Below, piece by piece: positions 1-11,700 of a DNA stretch of 64,000 nucleotides; the stretch's first letter is position 1, and every line of letters begins with the position of its first letter. This DNA is from Candidatus Diapherotrites archaeon LH_S9 (lineage in GTDB: Archaea > B1Sed10-29 > WALL01 > JAGXON01): positions 39,619 through 103,618 of the forward strand of contig JAGXON010000002.1 of the NCBI GenBank assembly GCA_023659865.1, in the 5' to 3' direction. The notes beneath the pieces were generated by a model. That model was not told where the DNA came from and searched no databases. It worked only from the letters and a program-made list of their open reading frames with translations. The position numbers were made by a program, and so were the translations under genes.

Positions 1-688
1 GCTTGAATTCCTCGGAGTAGTCACCCCATTTCCACGCGAGTTTGTCAAGAGCTTGTTCGACTGACGGGTACTCGCCCACCTGGATCTTGAAGTGCGCTTC
101 CTTCAGGTCTCGAGCTACTTTTCCTTGACCGTGTTCTGCTGCGAACTTAAGAGCTTTCTCGAGATTAGGGTTCACCTTCATGGACATTACCAGGTAGTTC
201 ACTATCTCAGGAATGTAGGTCAATGACTTGATTTTCTCGGTCTCAACCGCTTTCATCGGGAAAATCTGGACGTAGTACATTGCACCCATCGCTACTACAA
301 AAGGAGCAAAATACCACGTTATTCCCATACCCATCCCTAGCGGATGCCCGATAAGCGTGAATCCTGCTAACTGGATTGGTGGAAACATGGTAGAGAAAAC
401 GTAGTTAAGTACTGCCCAGATAAATGCAAAGAAAAATCCAACGTACGCGACGAACAAAGGAGCTGAATTCAATTGTTTTGCATTGAGATCCCATTCAAGA
501 AATGAAAGGGCTTTCTTGTATTTTTCTGTCATTTCGTTTTTTGCTTGTTCACCCATTATGCTGCCGGTGAATTTGCAGAGCTTGACGTACCAGTGTTCCT
601 TTTTTTCTTCTTTTTCTTCTTTCTCTCTCTTCTGGAACTCTGCTGTCTCTGAAAGGAGCTTGTAGATATCCTTCTTTTTTTCAGGCAT
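1..688 (-). CDS. Type II/IV secretion membrane protein (TadC/FlaJ/GspF-like), 3' end truncated by window edge
   Basis: Minus-strand reading MPEKKKDIYKLLSETAEFQ...FAYIWAVLNY...NYLVMSMKVNPNLEKALKFAAEHGQGKVARDLKEAHFKIQVGEYPSVEQALDKLA; the EALKFAA..G.G.vA.dl..a......G...s...AL..la pattern is typical of the T2SS-F domain; its ATG abuts the ATPase stop codon. Confidence 0.75.
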   Translation of the reverse strand, partial: MPEKKKDIYKLLSETAEFQKREKEEKEEKKEHWYVKLCKFTGSIMGEQAKNEMTEKYKKALSFLEWDLNAKQLNSAPLFVAYVGFFFAFIWAVLNYVFSTMFPPIQLAGFTLIGHPLGMGMGITWYFAPFVVAMGAMYYVQIFPMKAVETEKIKSLTYIPEIVNYLVMSMKVNPNLEKALKFAAEHGQGKVARDLKEAHFKIQVGEYPSVEQALDKLAWKWGDYSEEFK

Positions 689-2980
689 TCATTCACCTTT
701 TTTTCCAGCTTTTTGCTCGGCTTTCTTTCTTGAAACAAGTTCTTTAACCAAGGTTTGTTTAACCCAGTCCTTCCATTCATCAAGAGCTCTGTCGTAATCA
801 ACGTTTCCCAGCTCCCTTCTCATGTTCTCCTGGATCAAAGTGTACTTGTCGTTGGCTCTAACAGTGTACTTAGCTTCAAGCAAGTCAGGGATACTGTACT
901 CCTGCTTCATGTCGACAAGAAATCTTTTGGCTTTCCCTCTGTGAAGTATGTCCGCCCAAATCCTTTCTTTACTCATTCCTCTTTCATCACTAAGCCCGTC
1001 GAACAACGGCGAGTTGTTGAGTATCGTGTCTTTTTTGATGTGCCAGCTGTCGGTCTTTGGAGTGTAATCCATAAGTTCAGTAAACCCGCCTTCAGCTTCA
1101 GGATCCTCTTTCCACTTCTTGCCAACTTCAGTGACCTGCACGACTCTTCTGTGCCTGCGGATAGATCCCTTGAACCTGACTGGAGCGCACACAACAACGC
1201 AGTCCGTAGCCTTGAAAGAAGTTGTTGGCACGTCAAGGTCGTTAACGATTCGGTCCCAGACCGAATAAGCACTTTCTCCGTGAATGGTTCCCATCACAAC
1301 GTTTCCGACGGCTCCGACTCTCATGGCTTCGTAAAGGGTTTGCGCTTCCTTGGATCGAACTTCTCCCATAATCAAACAAGAGTCTCCAAGCCTTAGAGCG
1401 GTTCTTAGCGCGTCTGAAGGACTGACTTCTGATCCGATTGCGCCAGCGCTGATAGGGCTCCTGGTCTTTAATCTCTGGATGTTGAAACCGATTTTTCTCA
1501 TGTATCCTACGGGAATTTCAAGCGTGTCCTCGATAGTGATTATCCTTAATGACGGCAGGATCTCGAGCATGAGACTCATCATCAAGCTGCTTTTTCCAGC
1601 TCCACGGCTGCCTGTAACTAAAGTACTGGCCTGCGCGTCAATCAAGTAAGATAAGAGTCCGGCCAGCTTCCAGCTGACCATGTCAACTTCGATGAATTGT
1701 GGTAGAGTCCAAGGAGTTTCTTTATGAATTCTTAGAGCGAATGCGATTCCATCAGGCGATAGTGGTTGCCCGATAGTGGCGACTCTGGTGTGGTACTTCA
1801 CTAGATCCATGTCGAGCACGGGGTGTGCTTCGTCGAAAGGTCTTCCTGACAGTGATCTAAATCTGGAGACAATGCTTTCTGCTTCGTCATGCGAGAAAAT
1901 TACATTGGTCTGGCAGGATCCGTAGTCTCCGTGAACTACGTAAACAGGTTTTTGACCGAGCGGTGCGTCCATGTAGACATCTGTAAGCCTTTGGTCAGAT
2001 AACAGAAGACCCATTATTCCGAATCCGATTGTGTATCTTGCAACGATTCCTGCTAATTCAGAGGTTTCTTCTGGACTGATTTCTATGTCGTTCTGGTTTG
2101 CTATGTCGGTTATCGTGGTTTCGTAAATTCTTTTGAAGTAGTCAGTTGATTTTGATATGTCTGTGAATTTCATTCCTTCCGGGTGGTAAGTGCTGACTCT
2201 TTCCTTGGTTTTGCTCATCAAGAAGTAGTGTTCCGGACTTAAGGAGTATTCCGGTGGATCGATGTGGTACAAGTACTCTACTTTTTCAGGGTGCTTATAG
2301 ATCTTGACTTCGCTTCCTTTAATCGTGTACTGGTCCACTAGCTCGATTTCTTCCGGTAGCTCGAACACAAGTCTTGAGCCAATGAACGACGGTTTCAGCT
2401 GAGCCTCGAATAATGAGTGGTAAATGGTTCTGCCTGAAGGCATTTCCTTAAGTTTCCTCAAGTACTTTTTCAGTCTCTGTATCAATTCAGTTGCTTCCAG
2501 CTTGGACTTGATGTACTCAAGTGTCTTAATGTACCTTTTGCTGCATTTCTTGTCCGTGCCTTTAAGTTTCTTGGCTCGGTTCCTCTCCCTTTTCAGTATC
2601 TTCAGTAACTTGACGTAAGCTTTGACTGGATCGGTTCTCAACAGATCTGAAGCAATGTTCACGACCGTGTCATGCCTTTCTGAGTGAGGTTTATTGCATT
2701 CATCAGCCTTGATCATCGAGCCGGCCCAGACTCCTTTCACTCGGAACTGTCGGATCAGGTCCGAGATTTCTTTGAGCAAGGAGGTTTGTTCTTCGTCGTA
2801 AACTCTCTCGTAAACTTCTGCGAGAACGAGTACGTCTGCATCCGTCTTACCTAGATACTGGATGGCTTCAGCCATTCTTTGAGGATAGTCCGCGATGCTC
2901 GGACCGTACGGAGAAGACCTACAGTCTATGACTAGGTACTTTTTTCCTCCTTCAGTCTTAACATGATAGTCAGCAGGCAT
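689..2980 (-). CDS. Type II/IV secretion system ATPase (FlaI/TadA/VirB11 family)
   Basis: Walker A VTGSRGAGKSSLM, Walker B-like CLIMGEVRSKEAQTLYEAMRVG, His box MGTIHGESAYSVWDR; MPADYHV (2980) is a more likely start than 3055. Confidence 0.9.
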   Translation of the reverse strand: MPADYHVKTEGGKKYLVIDCRSSPYGPSIADYPQRMAEAIQYLGKTDADVLVLAEVYERVYDEEQTSLLKEISDLIRQFRVKGVWAGSMIKADECNKPHSERHDTVVNIASDLLRTDPVKAYVKLLKILKRERNRAKKLKGTDKKCSKRYIKTLEYIKSKLEATELIQRLKKYLRKLKEMPSGRTIYHSLFEAQLKPSFIGSRLVFELPEEIELVDQYTIKGSEVKIYKHPEKVEYLYHIDPPEYSLSPEHYFLMSKTKERVSTYHPEGMKFTDISKSTDYFKRIYETTITDIANQNDIEISPEETSELAGIVARYTIGFGIMGLLLSDQRLTDVYMDAPLGQKPVYVVHGDYGSCQTNVIFSHDEAESIVSRFRSLSGRPFDEAHPVLDMDLVKYHTRVATIGQPLSPDGIAFALRIHKETPWTLPQFIEVDMVSWKLAGLLSYLIDAQASTLVTGSRGAGKSSLMMSLMLEILPSLRIITIEDTLEIPVGYMRKIGFNIQRLKTRSPISAGAIGSEVSPSDALRTALRLGDSCLIMGEVRSKEAQTLYEAMRVGAVGNVVMGTIHGESAYSVWDRIVNDLDVPTTSFKATDCVVVCAPVRFKGSIRRHRRVVQVTEVGKKWKEDPEAEGGFTELMDYTPKTDSWHIKKDTILNNSPLFDGLSDERGMSKERIWADILHRGKAKRFLVDMKQEYSIPDLLEAKYTVRANDKYTLIQENMRRELGNVDYDRALDEWKDWVKQTLVKELVSRKKAEQKAGKKGE

Positions 2981-3067
2981 GGCATCACCACAATATATAA
3001 TTAATTCTTTATAACCACAAAATTCTTTATACTTACTAAGGAAATAAAAGAACAATCATCCTATTAA

Positions 3068-3604
3068 ATGTTGATGTTGGAAGACCGATCAGAACAAATA
3101 AAGGGACTGAAATTCCTTTTCCTCACACTAGCAGGAGCAGGAGCAATATATTTCCTGATCCTTCCTCTAATGCTTCCAATTCTGCAGGAAATAACTGCCA
3201 GGATCTCTTCAGCTTTCCTGAACGTTTTAGGCGTAAGCAGCAGGTTCTTCGCAGGCTCGCCACCGCAAGTAAGTTTCAACGGAACTAAAGCACTGATTGA
3301 ACCACTTTGCGCGGGCGACATCGAGATAAGTTTTTTGGTCGCAGCAATCCTGGCAACCGCTGACAGAAGGTGGAGAAAAAGAATTTTTGGAGCCATCACT
3401 AGTTTTTTTTCTGTTTTCCTGGTTCTGAACCCGCTAAGAATAAGTTTAACTCTGGCTGGTGGAACCTGGTTCGGTTTCAAGGCCCTGGTTTTCCTTCATT
3501 CAGTGCTTTTCAGGATCACTTTGCTTGTCTCGGTTCTTGGAGTCTATGCTGTGTGGTACCTCCATCCTTTTATTACAAAGAAATATAAAGAGGGATCAAG
3601 ATGA
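3068..3604 (+). CDS. Exosortase/archaeosortase family protein
   Basis: Multi-TM protein with the family catalytic signature: Cys (EPLCAGDIEISFLVAAILA), Arg (NPLRISLTL) and His (LHSVLFR). Confidence 0.78.
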   Translation: MLMLEDRSEQIKGLKFLFLTLAGAGAIYFLILPLMLPILQEITARISSAFLNVLGVSSRFFAGSPPQVSFNGTKALIEPLCAGDIEISFLVAAILATADRRWRKRIFGAITSFFSVFLVLNPLRISLTLAGGTWFGFKALVFLHSVLFRITLLVSVLGVYAVWYLHPFITKKYKEGSR

Positions 3605-5694
3605 AGACCTGGCAAAAAACAAATGAAAAAGGATTCTCCGTGTTCACCCCGATGGTCGGAGCCCTCATCATAGCAATCGCGATGCTCATCATTGCCTCAA
3701 TCATCCAGAACGAAAGAGTGAACATGGCCGGCCTCATCCAAAGCTACAGAACCTCTAAGATGGCTGGGATGTCGAAAGAGATAAAGAGCAGGACGGTCGG
3801 GCACCTCAGATCCGAGATAAACTCAAAGCTATCGCAATCTGACACGATGGTGATACTTGTTCCTCCTTATAACTGCACTAACAAAGAAGTCAATGAAGCG
3901 TTTGACACAATGCATGAAGATTACGAAGGTAGTAACCGGAATGTTTGCGTTAACAGAACCCTTCACGAGCTTGGTGAAACTTTAGGAGCTAAGTTAGGAG
4001 GAGTAACTTTGCTTGAAAGCACTATGGAGGCAGTTGTTGAAAATGTTGTTGGGCGAGGAATGATTATGGATGTGAGGCCGGGAGACTTCACCGGTATGGG
4101 GGATGTTTTGCAGGAAAGAAAGTTGCTTGATTGTGGTGAAGAAGAGTGCAGTGACGGGCGGATAAAATTCACAGTTAATTTCACTAAGATAAAGGATAGG
4201 CCGATTGCGATAGTTGAAACGAACGAGAGCTCTATCAAGGTTTACGCAGACCCAGTAGTGAAGAAGTACACGACTACAGAGCCTTACGGTCTTTACGCAT
4301 TTCATCTGGGGAACAGCTTCCAGAACTTCACCTTGATGAACAAATCCTGGCACAACGCCGGAGGACTAGCAGAAGACCCTGGAGGGCGAGAAGGAAACCC
4401 TGAAGATCATCCGGGGGAAAAAGGCGCAATAGAAGAGGGTTGGGGTAATGGAAGCCAGTGGTATCACTATAATTACGTGGTTCACAAGCGTTACGCAGGA
4501 GCCGATCCAAACAGGGTGGAGTACGGTACTGAGTACCGAACAGGATTCAACCAGAGCATTGACAATAAACCGATCAATTTAACGAAAGAGCTGAAAACTT
4601 ATTTAGAAGACTTCAAAGAAGAGTGGGGTGGAGATCCTCCAAACTGGAGGGACTCGAGCGGGATGAGAGCCGACATAATCCGAGAACCAGTCGAGGATTA
4701 CACTCGTTCTGAAGAAGCTGGAGATGAGCCAATTGGAGGTGAGCCAATTGGCAGATGGTCCATAGATAATACACCCACTGAGTTAGGCTGGGACCAATTA
4801 AAGCATTTCGTGAACGGGAATTTAACAAAACACTCTTCAGGAATAGAACCAGGAGTAAGTGCTCTAGAAAAACTTTACTGGACCGCAGAGAGCATTGAAC
4901 CAGGAGGAGACTTAAGAAAACCAAGCGACGGCCGGTATTCAGAGAGCCATAACTATCTCCCAAATCTCAGTACTGGCGCCCCACCTTCAGACGGAATAGA
5001 AATCTCGCCAGCAATAAACTCTACTCACAAGTACAGCGAGAGAAGAAACTCGTCCATGCTCAGCGCACTACAAAAAATTCAGAAGAGCTTGGACGAGAAC
5101 GACGAAGTCAAAATCGGTTTAGGATTTACAGACGAAACCCCTAAGTACACGCTGAACGTGACAAGCACTCAGTTCTTTTCAGTTTCTGAAGGAGATTATC
5201 AAGACGCATCGAACTGGGAGTGCGGCCAATTCATAACGCAGTACATGACCAATCATTCAGACTACGGTAATGTAGACGATACCTTAAGTGCGTTTCATGG
5301 GCCAGATTCTTGCCCGCAAGAAAGGGAAGGAAGTAATCAAAATTGTCCGTGGTTTTATTCTCTTCCAGTTAACTTCACTTGCGAAACTAAAGTACTGGTT
5401 GGAGTTAAGGAAAAGCATGAGCTCTACAGGAGTAATCACACTCATCCAGGGCAAGAACCTTCAAGAAAAGTTTTTCAAGCAACTTTCTTCAGGATAAAAA
5501 GAAGTTACAACGAACCCGAGAACTATGATCTGTGGGAACACTCATCCGCGGACCCGAACAAGATGGAGAGCGATCGAAACCAGTTAAAAGAAGAATCAAT
5601 GGAAGACTTCACTGTAAGAGAGTGTAATTACTCGGTGAGCATAAACCAAGAGGAGGAACTGGAAAAAAGCAGTATTGACTGTCCCCCCTTATGA
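3601..5694 (+). CDS. Secreted/anchored ectodomain protein with type IV pilin-like N-terminus
   Basis: N-term MKTWQKTNEKGFSVFTPMVGALIIAIAMLIIASII (K-G-F before a hydrophobic helix) then ~640 aa soluble region with many NxS/T sequons and Cys; overlaps the exosortase stop by 4 nt. Confidence 0.7.
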   Translation: MKTWQKTNEKGFSVFTPMVGALIIAIAMLIIASIIQNERVNMAGLIQSYRTSKMAGMSKEIKSRTVGHLRSEINSKLSQSDTMVILVPPYNCTNKEVNEAFDTMHEDYEGSNRNVCVNRTLHELGETLGAKLGGVTLLESTMEAVVENVVGRGMIMDVRPGDFTGMGDVLQERKLLDCGEEECSDGRIKFTVNFTKIKDRPIAIVETNESSIKVYADPVVKKYTTTEPYGLYAFHLGNSFQNFTLMNKSWHNAGGLAEDPGGREGNPEDHPGEKGAIEEGWGNGSQWYHYNYVVHKRYAGADPNRVEYGTEYRTGFNQSIDNKPINLTKELKTYLEDFKEEWGGDPPNWRDSSGMRADIIREPVEDYTRSEEAGDEPIGGEPIGRWSIDNTPTELGWDQLKHFVNGNLTKHSSGIEPGVSALEKLYWTAESIEPGGDLRKPSDGRYSESHNYLPNLSTGAPPSDGIEISPAINSTHKYSERRNSSMLSALQKIQKSLDENDEVKIGLGFTDETPKYTLNVTSTQFFSVSEGDYQDASNWECGQFITQYMTNHSDYGNVDDTLSAFHGPDSCPQEREGSNQNCPWFYSLPVNFTCETKVLVGVKEKHELYRSNHTHPGQEPSRKVFQATFFRIKRSYNEPENYDLWEHSSADPNKMESDRNQLKEESMEDFTVRECNYSVSINQEEELEKSSIDCPPL

Positions 5695-5701
5695 CTTAAT
5701 C

Positions 5702-5729
5702 CTTATTAATAAGTAAATTAATAAGTAAA
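5702..5729. repeat. 12-bp palindrome CTTATTAATAAG overlapping a perfect 12-nt tandem repeat (TTAATAAGTAAA x2)
   Basis: Direct reading of the intergenic sequence before giant gene 1. Confidence 0.8.
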
Positions 5730-5758
5730 AACAATACCGATCACCTCGAGGTAAACAA

Positions 5759-8700
5759 ATGTCTCTCTCAGATATATACTTCAAACTGGAAGACAAGTTC
5801 TACGACATGACCGACGCCATTGACAACGCCGGCATACCAATCTACAGTATTATTGACCCAATTGAAAACGCAGGAATACCTAGCTTCCCCTTAACTATTG
5901 CAGTAGTGCTAATAATAATTGCACTAGCCGGCTACTTCTTCATGGGAGCTGCTCCAGCAGGAGGAGGAGAAGTGGGCATTCAAATAAGCGCTAACGGAGA
6001 ATTAAGACAAGGAGCAATAGTTAAAGCCTCTCAAGAAGGAGCCGAGAAAACATCGGGCACGACCAACAAAGAAGGGATGGTAGGCCTTTCCCTAAATTCT
6101 GACGAGACATACAAAATAGAAGTGACTGCAGAAGGCTGTACAACATATAGAGAAGCAGTCAAGCCATCTGAAGAAGCTCTACCTCTTAGCTTCACTCTTC
6201 AGTGCGCTGAAGGAGGAGAAGAAGAAGCTTGCTTCGGAATAAGCAAGAGCATTGAAGTAACTCAACTACAAGGACCTCAAGGATTCCCCCCAGAAGACTG
6301 TGCAGTAAGAGTACACAAAAAAGACGGAGGAGCCGTACCCCTAAACTGGAACGCAACCAACGGGAAACTAAGAATAAACGAGCCATCAGACACCTGCCCC
6401 CCAAAAAAATCAGATGTGATAATAGACTGTAACACGCTCGAGTACAAAGGAACAATAAGCACAATGCTCGAAGAACTCTCATTATACGGATCCCTCGAGA
6501 TGACAGAAAAAACAGATCAAGCAGAACAAGAAGAAGAAGGGGAAGAAGCACACTCCCTCATAAGCGCTGACATTAAAACAATGTCAACTCAAGGAGTACC
6601 ACTCGAAGGAATCGTAGTCAAAACAGTAGACGAAGAAGGAAACAAACTAGACCTCGGTTTCGAAAACACCGTGACCGAAACAACAACAGGACCGAACGGA
6701 AACGCGATAATAAAACTTCCTTCAGGACAAGACTTCTGGATCCAAGCCAACGACCCGCAAGGAGCGTACCAATCTATCTCGCCAGACAACATGTACACCG
6801 CAACCTCAACTCAAGCACAACAAACCATTTCAGTCACTTTAAGCAGAGGATACGAAACCACGATCATAGCAAAAGAAAAAGCCACACAAAACCCGATAAG
6901 GAACGCGAAAATCTCCGTGAAAACCAATGAAAAAACAATAACACAAGGATACACAAACGGAGAAGGAAAATTCGTCACCACACTCATAAAAAACCAGCAA
7001 TACACTACAAACGTCAGACACCCTCAATACGGATCAAAATCAGTTCAACTCCAAGGAGGAGGCACAAAAACAGTTTACCTCGAAGAAATAGACCAAACAA
7101 AAGCCGGAACGCTTACAGTTGACGTTAAAAGCAGTCACGATCTTAAAGAATCGTTCTCAGACGTGAAGCTAGAGCTCGTTTCAACCAAAAACAACACTGT
7201 CTGGATGGAAAAAACCACCGGACCAGACGGAAGAGCCTACTTCGAAAACGTGATGAGAGGAGATTACTTCCTGAAAGCACTGCCGCCCGGGGGAGTTAGA
7301 TACCAGAAGTTCGACCAGTTCTCAATCAGTGCAAGAAACACCACACAAAAACAACTGGAAGTAACTCCCGCACAAAGAGACATAACTGTCAAAACCGAAA
7401 TCTACTCAGAAAACGTGGATAGACCAATAAGAAAACAAGGAGTAAGAGTAGAACTCTGGGACCAGAACTACCAAGAAAGAATCGGAGTAAGGCAGAGCGG
7501 AAAAACAAGAAAAGTAAAGTTCACAGTCGACAGAGAAAGAAGAATATTCCTCATAGCAGAATTCGTCGACAACCAAGGAACTAAATACGGTCCACTCAAA
7601 ACCAGTCCATTCAAACCACTTCAAGACGAAGAAAAAACACTAACACTCCAAACAATCTCAGAAACCGTAAACCTCGAAGCACCAAACCAAATCATTGCAG
7701 GAAAAGAAAGAACAGCAGAATTACACTTATCTCTTCCAAGATACAAAGTACAGCAAAACTACCAGAACGCTTACATAGAATTCTTCACAGGAACTCCAGG
7801 AAACCTCGGAAGCCTTCAAAAAACACCAGTAGTCGTGAACCCTGTAAGCCTGTCGGACTTCGCAAGCCAAGACCCTTACATTGACTCGATAAAGAAAAGC
7901 AACGAATACTCGTACGGAACCGAACCCTCTCCAGACAAAACAGGCACTTCAAAGTACTTGAAAGTCAATGTAGCCCAGTACCAAGACCCCACCACCTACA
8001 CAATCGACATCCCGCTCTACGCAAAAGCTATGGCATCAGGAAAAACCAAACTAAGCTACAGAGCAGTCTGGACAACACCAGAAGGAAACGAAGTAACCTC
8101 TCACCAAGGCAAATGGAAAGAAAAACAAATAGAAGTATTCCCATCTCAAACCAACCAATACCACGAACTGGAAACAGGACCATTCTACTCCTACAGCTCC
8201 TGGCTAACCGAAACAAAAACCGGTTCACCACAACAAAAAATAAGCACCACCAAAAACAGTTACTTCTACAGCCACCTCAAAGCCAAGGCAAGAACAAGAA
8301 CAGATCGATGGGGCTTGAAAGTAACCAACATCCCGGACAATGCAGAAGGAGTTAGCTATGAAGGAAGAGTAGTCAAAGAAGGTAGCACGATACCTATTCC
8401 AAAAACTAGTGTGAGCGGAAGCGATTTCAAGATAGAGTCAACCGATCCAGCTTACTCACTTACAAAAGACGATGTCGTGGAATTTACCATTACAATGCAA
8501 GCAAAAGAAGAAGGAGAAGCTTCTCTTGCACTATTCAACGACTTCAACAACGCCCTAGAATACACTGTGACCGGGAAATCAAAAGAAGAAGAAACAATCG
8601 TTTCCGGAGTCACGGCAGCCCTAACCACAAAATCAAACTTCTGCACCCGGCACTACGACAACCAACAAGGCGACTGCTGGTACTCGTACAACCCAGAAGA

Positions 8701-11700
8701 AGAAACCTTACCAGCCAACTCAAAAGACCTGAAATTCATCACAAACCTACAGGCAAGCGAATCCCGAAAAGTGAACGTCAAATTCCAAGGCGGTCAAAGC
8801 ATAGAATTCACTGAAAACGAGCAAAACACTTTATTGAAGCAAGTTGAAGCACCGGAAGAAATCGAAATAGATGCAGAAGGAACCGCGATAACCAACGAAA
8901 AACTAAACGTATTTATCTGGGAACAAGGCACGCAACAACCAACCGAACCATGGGCTCAAGTCACATATGGACCAACAGACTACAAGATGAGTACCACACC
9001 AATCGATAACGGTAAAGTAAAACAAAGCTATAGCCAGCAAACCGATGAAATCAGGATCACAGTAACAAAAGAAACCGCTCAAATAATAGAGAATGTTGGA
9101 GCCAACGTGCTAAAACGGAACAGAGTAAAATTAACTTCACCCGGCTGGAGCGAATCAAGATACGCTTACCTAGACAACCAGCAAGAACAAAACGTATTCA
9201 CGCTCTCAATCGACCCCGAAAAAACACTGGAACAAAACGTTAAAATAACTGCAGAAAGCGATAAATTCGGTAAGATAGAAGAAGAAAAATCAGTGAAAAG
9301 CATTTCATTCGAACCAGAATTCCCTCACTTCTTCCAAGAAAGCGTGGCAATAAGAAAAGAGACCAGACCAAACACGATCACAATTTCAAGCACCTGGGAC
9401 AAACCAATAAGCGTGAGCGCATCAGAACTAAAAAGAACAGGATTCAAAATCACTCAAACAGCAAAAACGTTTTACAGCGGAGGAAACGACGTAAAAGAAA
9501 CCATTGAAGACACAAGCAACATCACGATACCGCCAGAAGGAAAAGCAAAGATAAGCATCGTTGGCAAAGCAACAGACGCCAAATGCAGGCTACAACAACC
9601 AGTTTCAGTAATCGATCTCGATGTACAAGAAGTGCCTGGAACCAAACACTACTCTTTCGAATTCAACTGCACGGTCGGAGAACAACCAGAAAAACAGATA
9701 CAAACCGTTAAAAGCTACTTCATAAGAGAAACCGAGTCACCCGCGCTCGTCAACAGGTTCAGCTGCCCAGTCGACACAAGACAAGGAAAATACGCTTACA
9801 TCTGCGACTCTCAACAACTAGGAATCGCTTTAGGAGACGCGGCAGACGATCTGCTAGAACACCGGCAAGTAGTAAACCACACGTACTACTACGCCTTCGG
9901 AAACGACAGGCTAACGGCCCTGGAACTAAGAGAAATAGCTAAAGACCACGACTTCGACCACATCATCAACGCCTACGGAAAAAAAGAAAGCGCAGCAAAA
10001 ACAGCTGCATCAGACCTAGTGCTCGACGGCAAAATAGACTGCGGAGTTATAAAAGCAACCGTGGAAAAAATCAACAACGACAACGACGTCAAAATCAACT
10101 TCGAAAAAACAGGAGACGCAACATGGTGCAGCAGAACAGGAAGCAACGAAGAAATGGCCACGTACTTCATGAGTTTACTTAACTACAACAGAGACTTAAG
10201 ACCGAACCTAGGAAAATTCTACTCGTTCGCTCAAGACACTGACGCAGAACTAATGGTAAAAGGACTTCAAGAAGCAAGAAAAAAAGGAAACCAGATCAAG
10301 AACTCAATGCTCTTCTCATACGACTCAGAAGGAATCAGTCCAGGAACACTCATCTCATCCAGAACAGGAGGAGCAGCAAGCAGCAAAATATACTACAAAG
10401 AATGCGCGCTAAACAACGCTGCAGGATGCCCAGAATTCGCTAGAAATAGTTTCACTCAACCCGCAATCGGTTACCTGAACGTCAACCAATTCAACGACGT
10501 GAAAATAGGCATGGTTTACAACGTGTCAAGCATCACTAGGCAAGAGCTCAGAGAATACCGAGCGCTCTACATGACTAGACTCGCGCAACTAGCATCCGGA
10601 GACACAGTAAACGCTCAATTTAGTTCAACAGCCTGGAGCTTCACTGTAAAAGCAAACGGAGAAAAAGGACTCATTTACAACCCAGCAGACGATGATAACA
10701 AAGAACAAGTAGTAGACTTGACCGCACCAGAAATCACTGAATTCAAGCTAAAAGGAGAAGACTTCTACGGAGAACCAAACAAAGAACTAACAGGAAAAAC
10801 AGACTTAAAAGCCAAAATAAAAGCAAATGGAGACATATCCTACTGCACCATCGTGAACGTCAAGCCAAACGGAGAAGAAACCGAAGGAAAAAACGTCTCA
10901 GGATTCAAACCATTCGGAGACCAAAAAACCGTTCTAGCGGACTTCAAAATACTGAGCGGTTCAGGAATTAAAACAGCAAGAGCCTGGTGCTACGAGCACG
11001 GAGTACCTTCACACAAAAAAGGAGACGGAATAGTGCTCGACGAATCAGGACTAAAACTCATTCCAGCACTACCCAGCCTGTACACGCTTGACTTTAAATC
11101 CGAAAGATTCCCTAACCTTGGAGCAATTAAAAACGTTAGAAGCCGGTACTCGCAACCAGACTACTGCTGGATGGAACTATCAAATTACGACAAACCAACA
11201 GAAGGAGAAATGCAAGCAGAAGCCACCAAGAACACGATCTGTGGCAACGATGAAGACGAGAACGCGAACGGTTATCAAGACGACGGATGCGGATGCACAA
11301 CCATACACAAAGAAGACGAAAAGGATGAAGAAAGCTGCGGTCCATTCCCAGAAGGAGCAGCAAATGAAGGAATATTCTTCTACACGACACCAGTGCACTT
11401 CCAAACCCCAGTCATCACCAACGAAATGGCTACAGAAAAAATTGAGACTGAAGTATACTGTAGGAACAAAGCAGGCAACGAACAAGAAATGCTCACGAAA
11501 GACGGAAAAACAATGAAGTTATACAAATGGAGCCAGCAAGTACCTGACTTCAAGCTCCCGGAAGACCTAACTCTCGCCCTCCCAGACCTGCCTGACGTGA
11601 GAGAAGAATCCTTCCGAATCTACCAAACAGACTCAGATTTAGTAAAAGAAAGAGATATCAACCCTGCAACAATCATCTCTAAAGAAAGAGGTTTCACTAT

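Noticed and set aside
755-1396. 213-aa plus-strand ORF opposite the secretion ATPase
   Set aside because: Shadow ORF; the minus strand has clear Walker motifs over the same region
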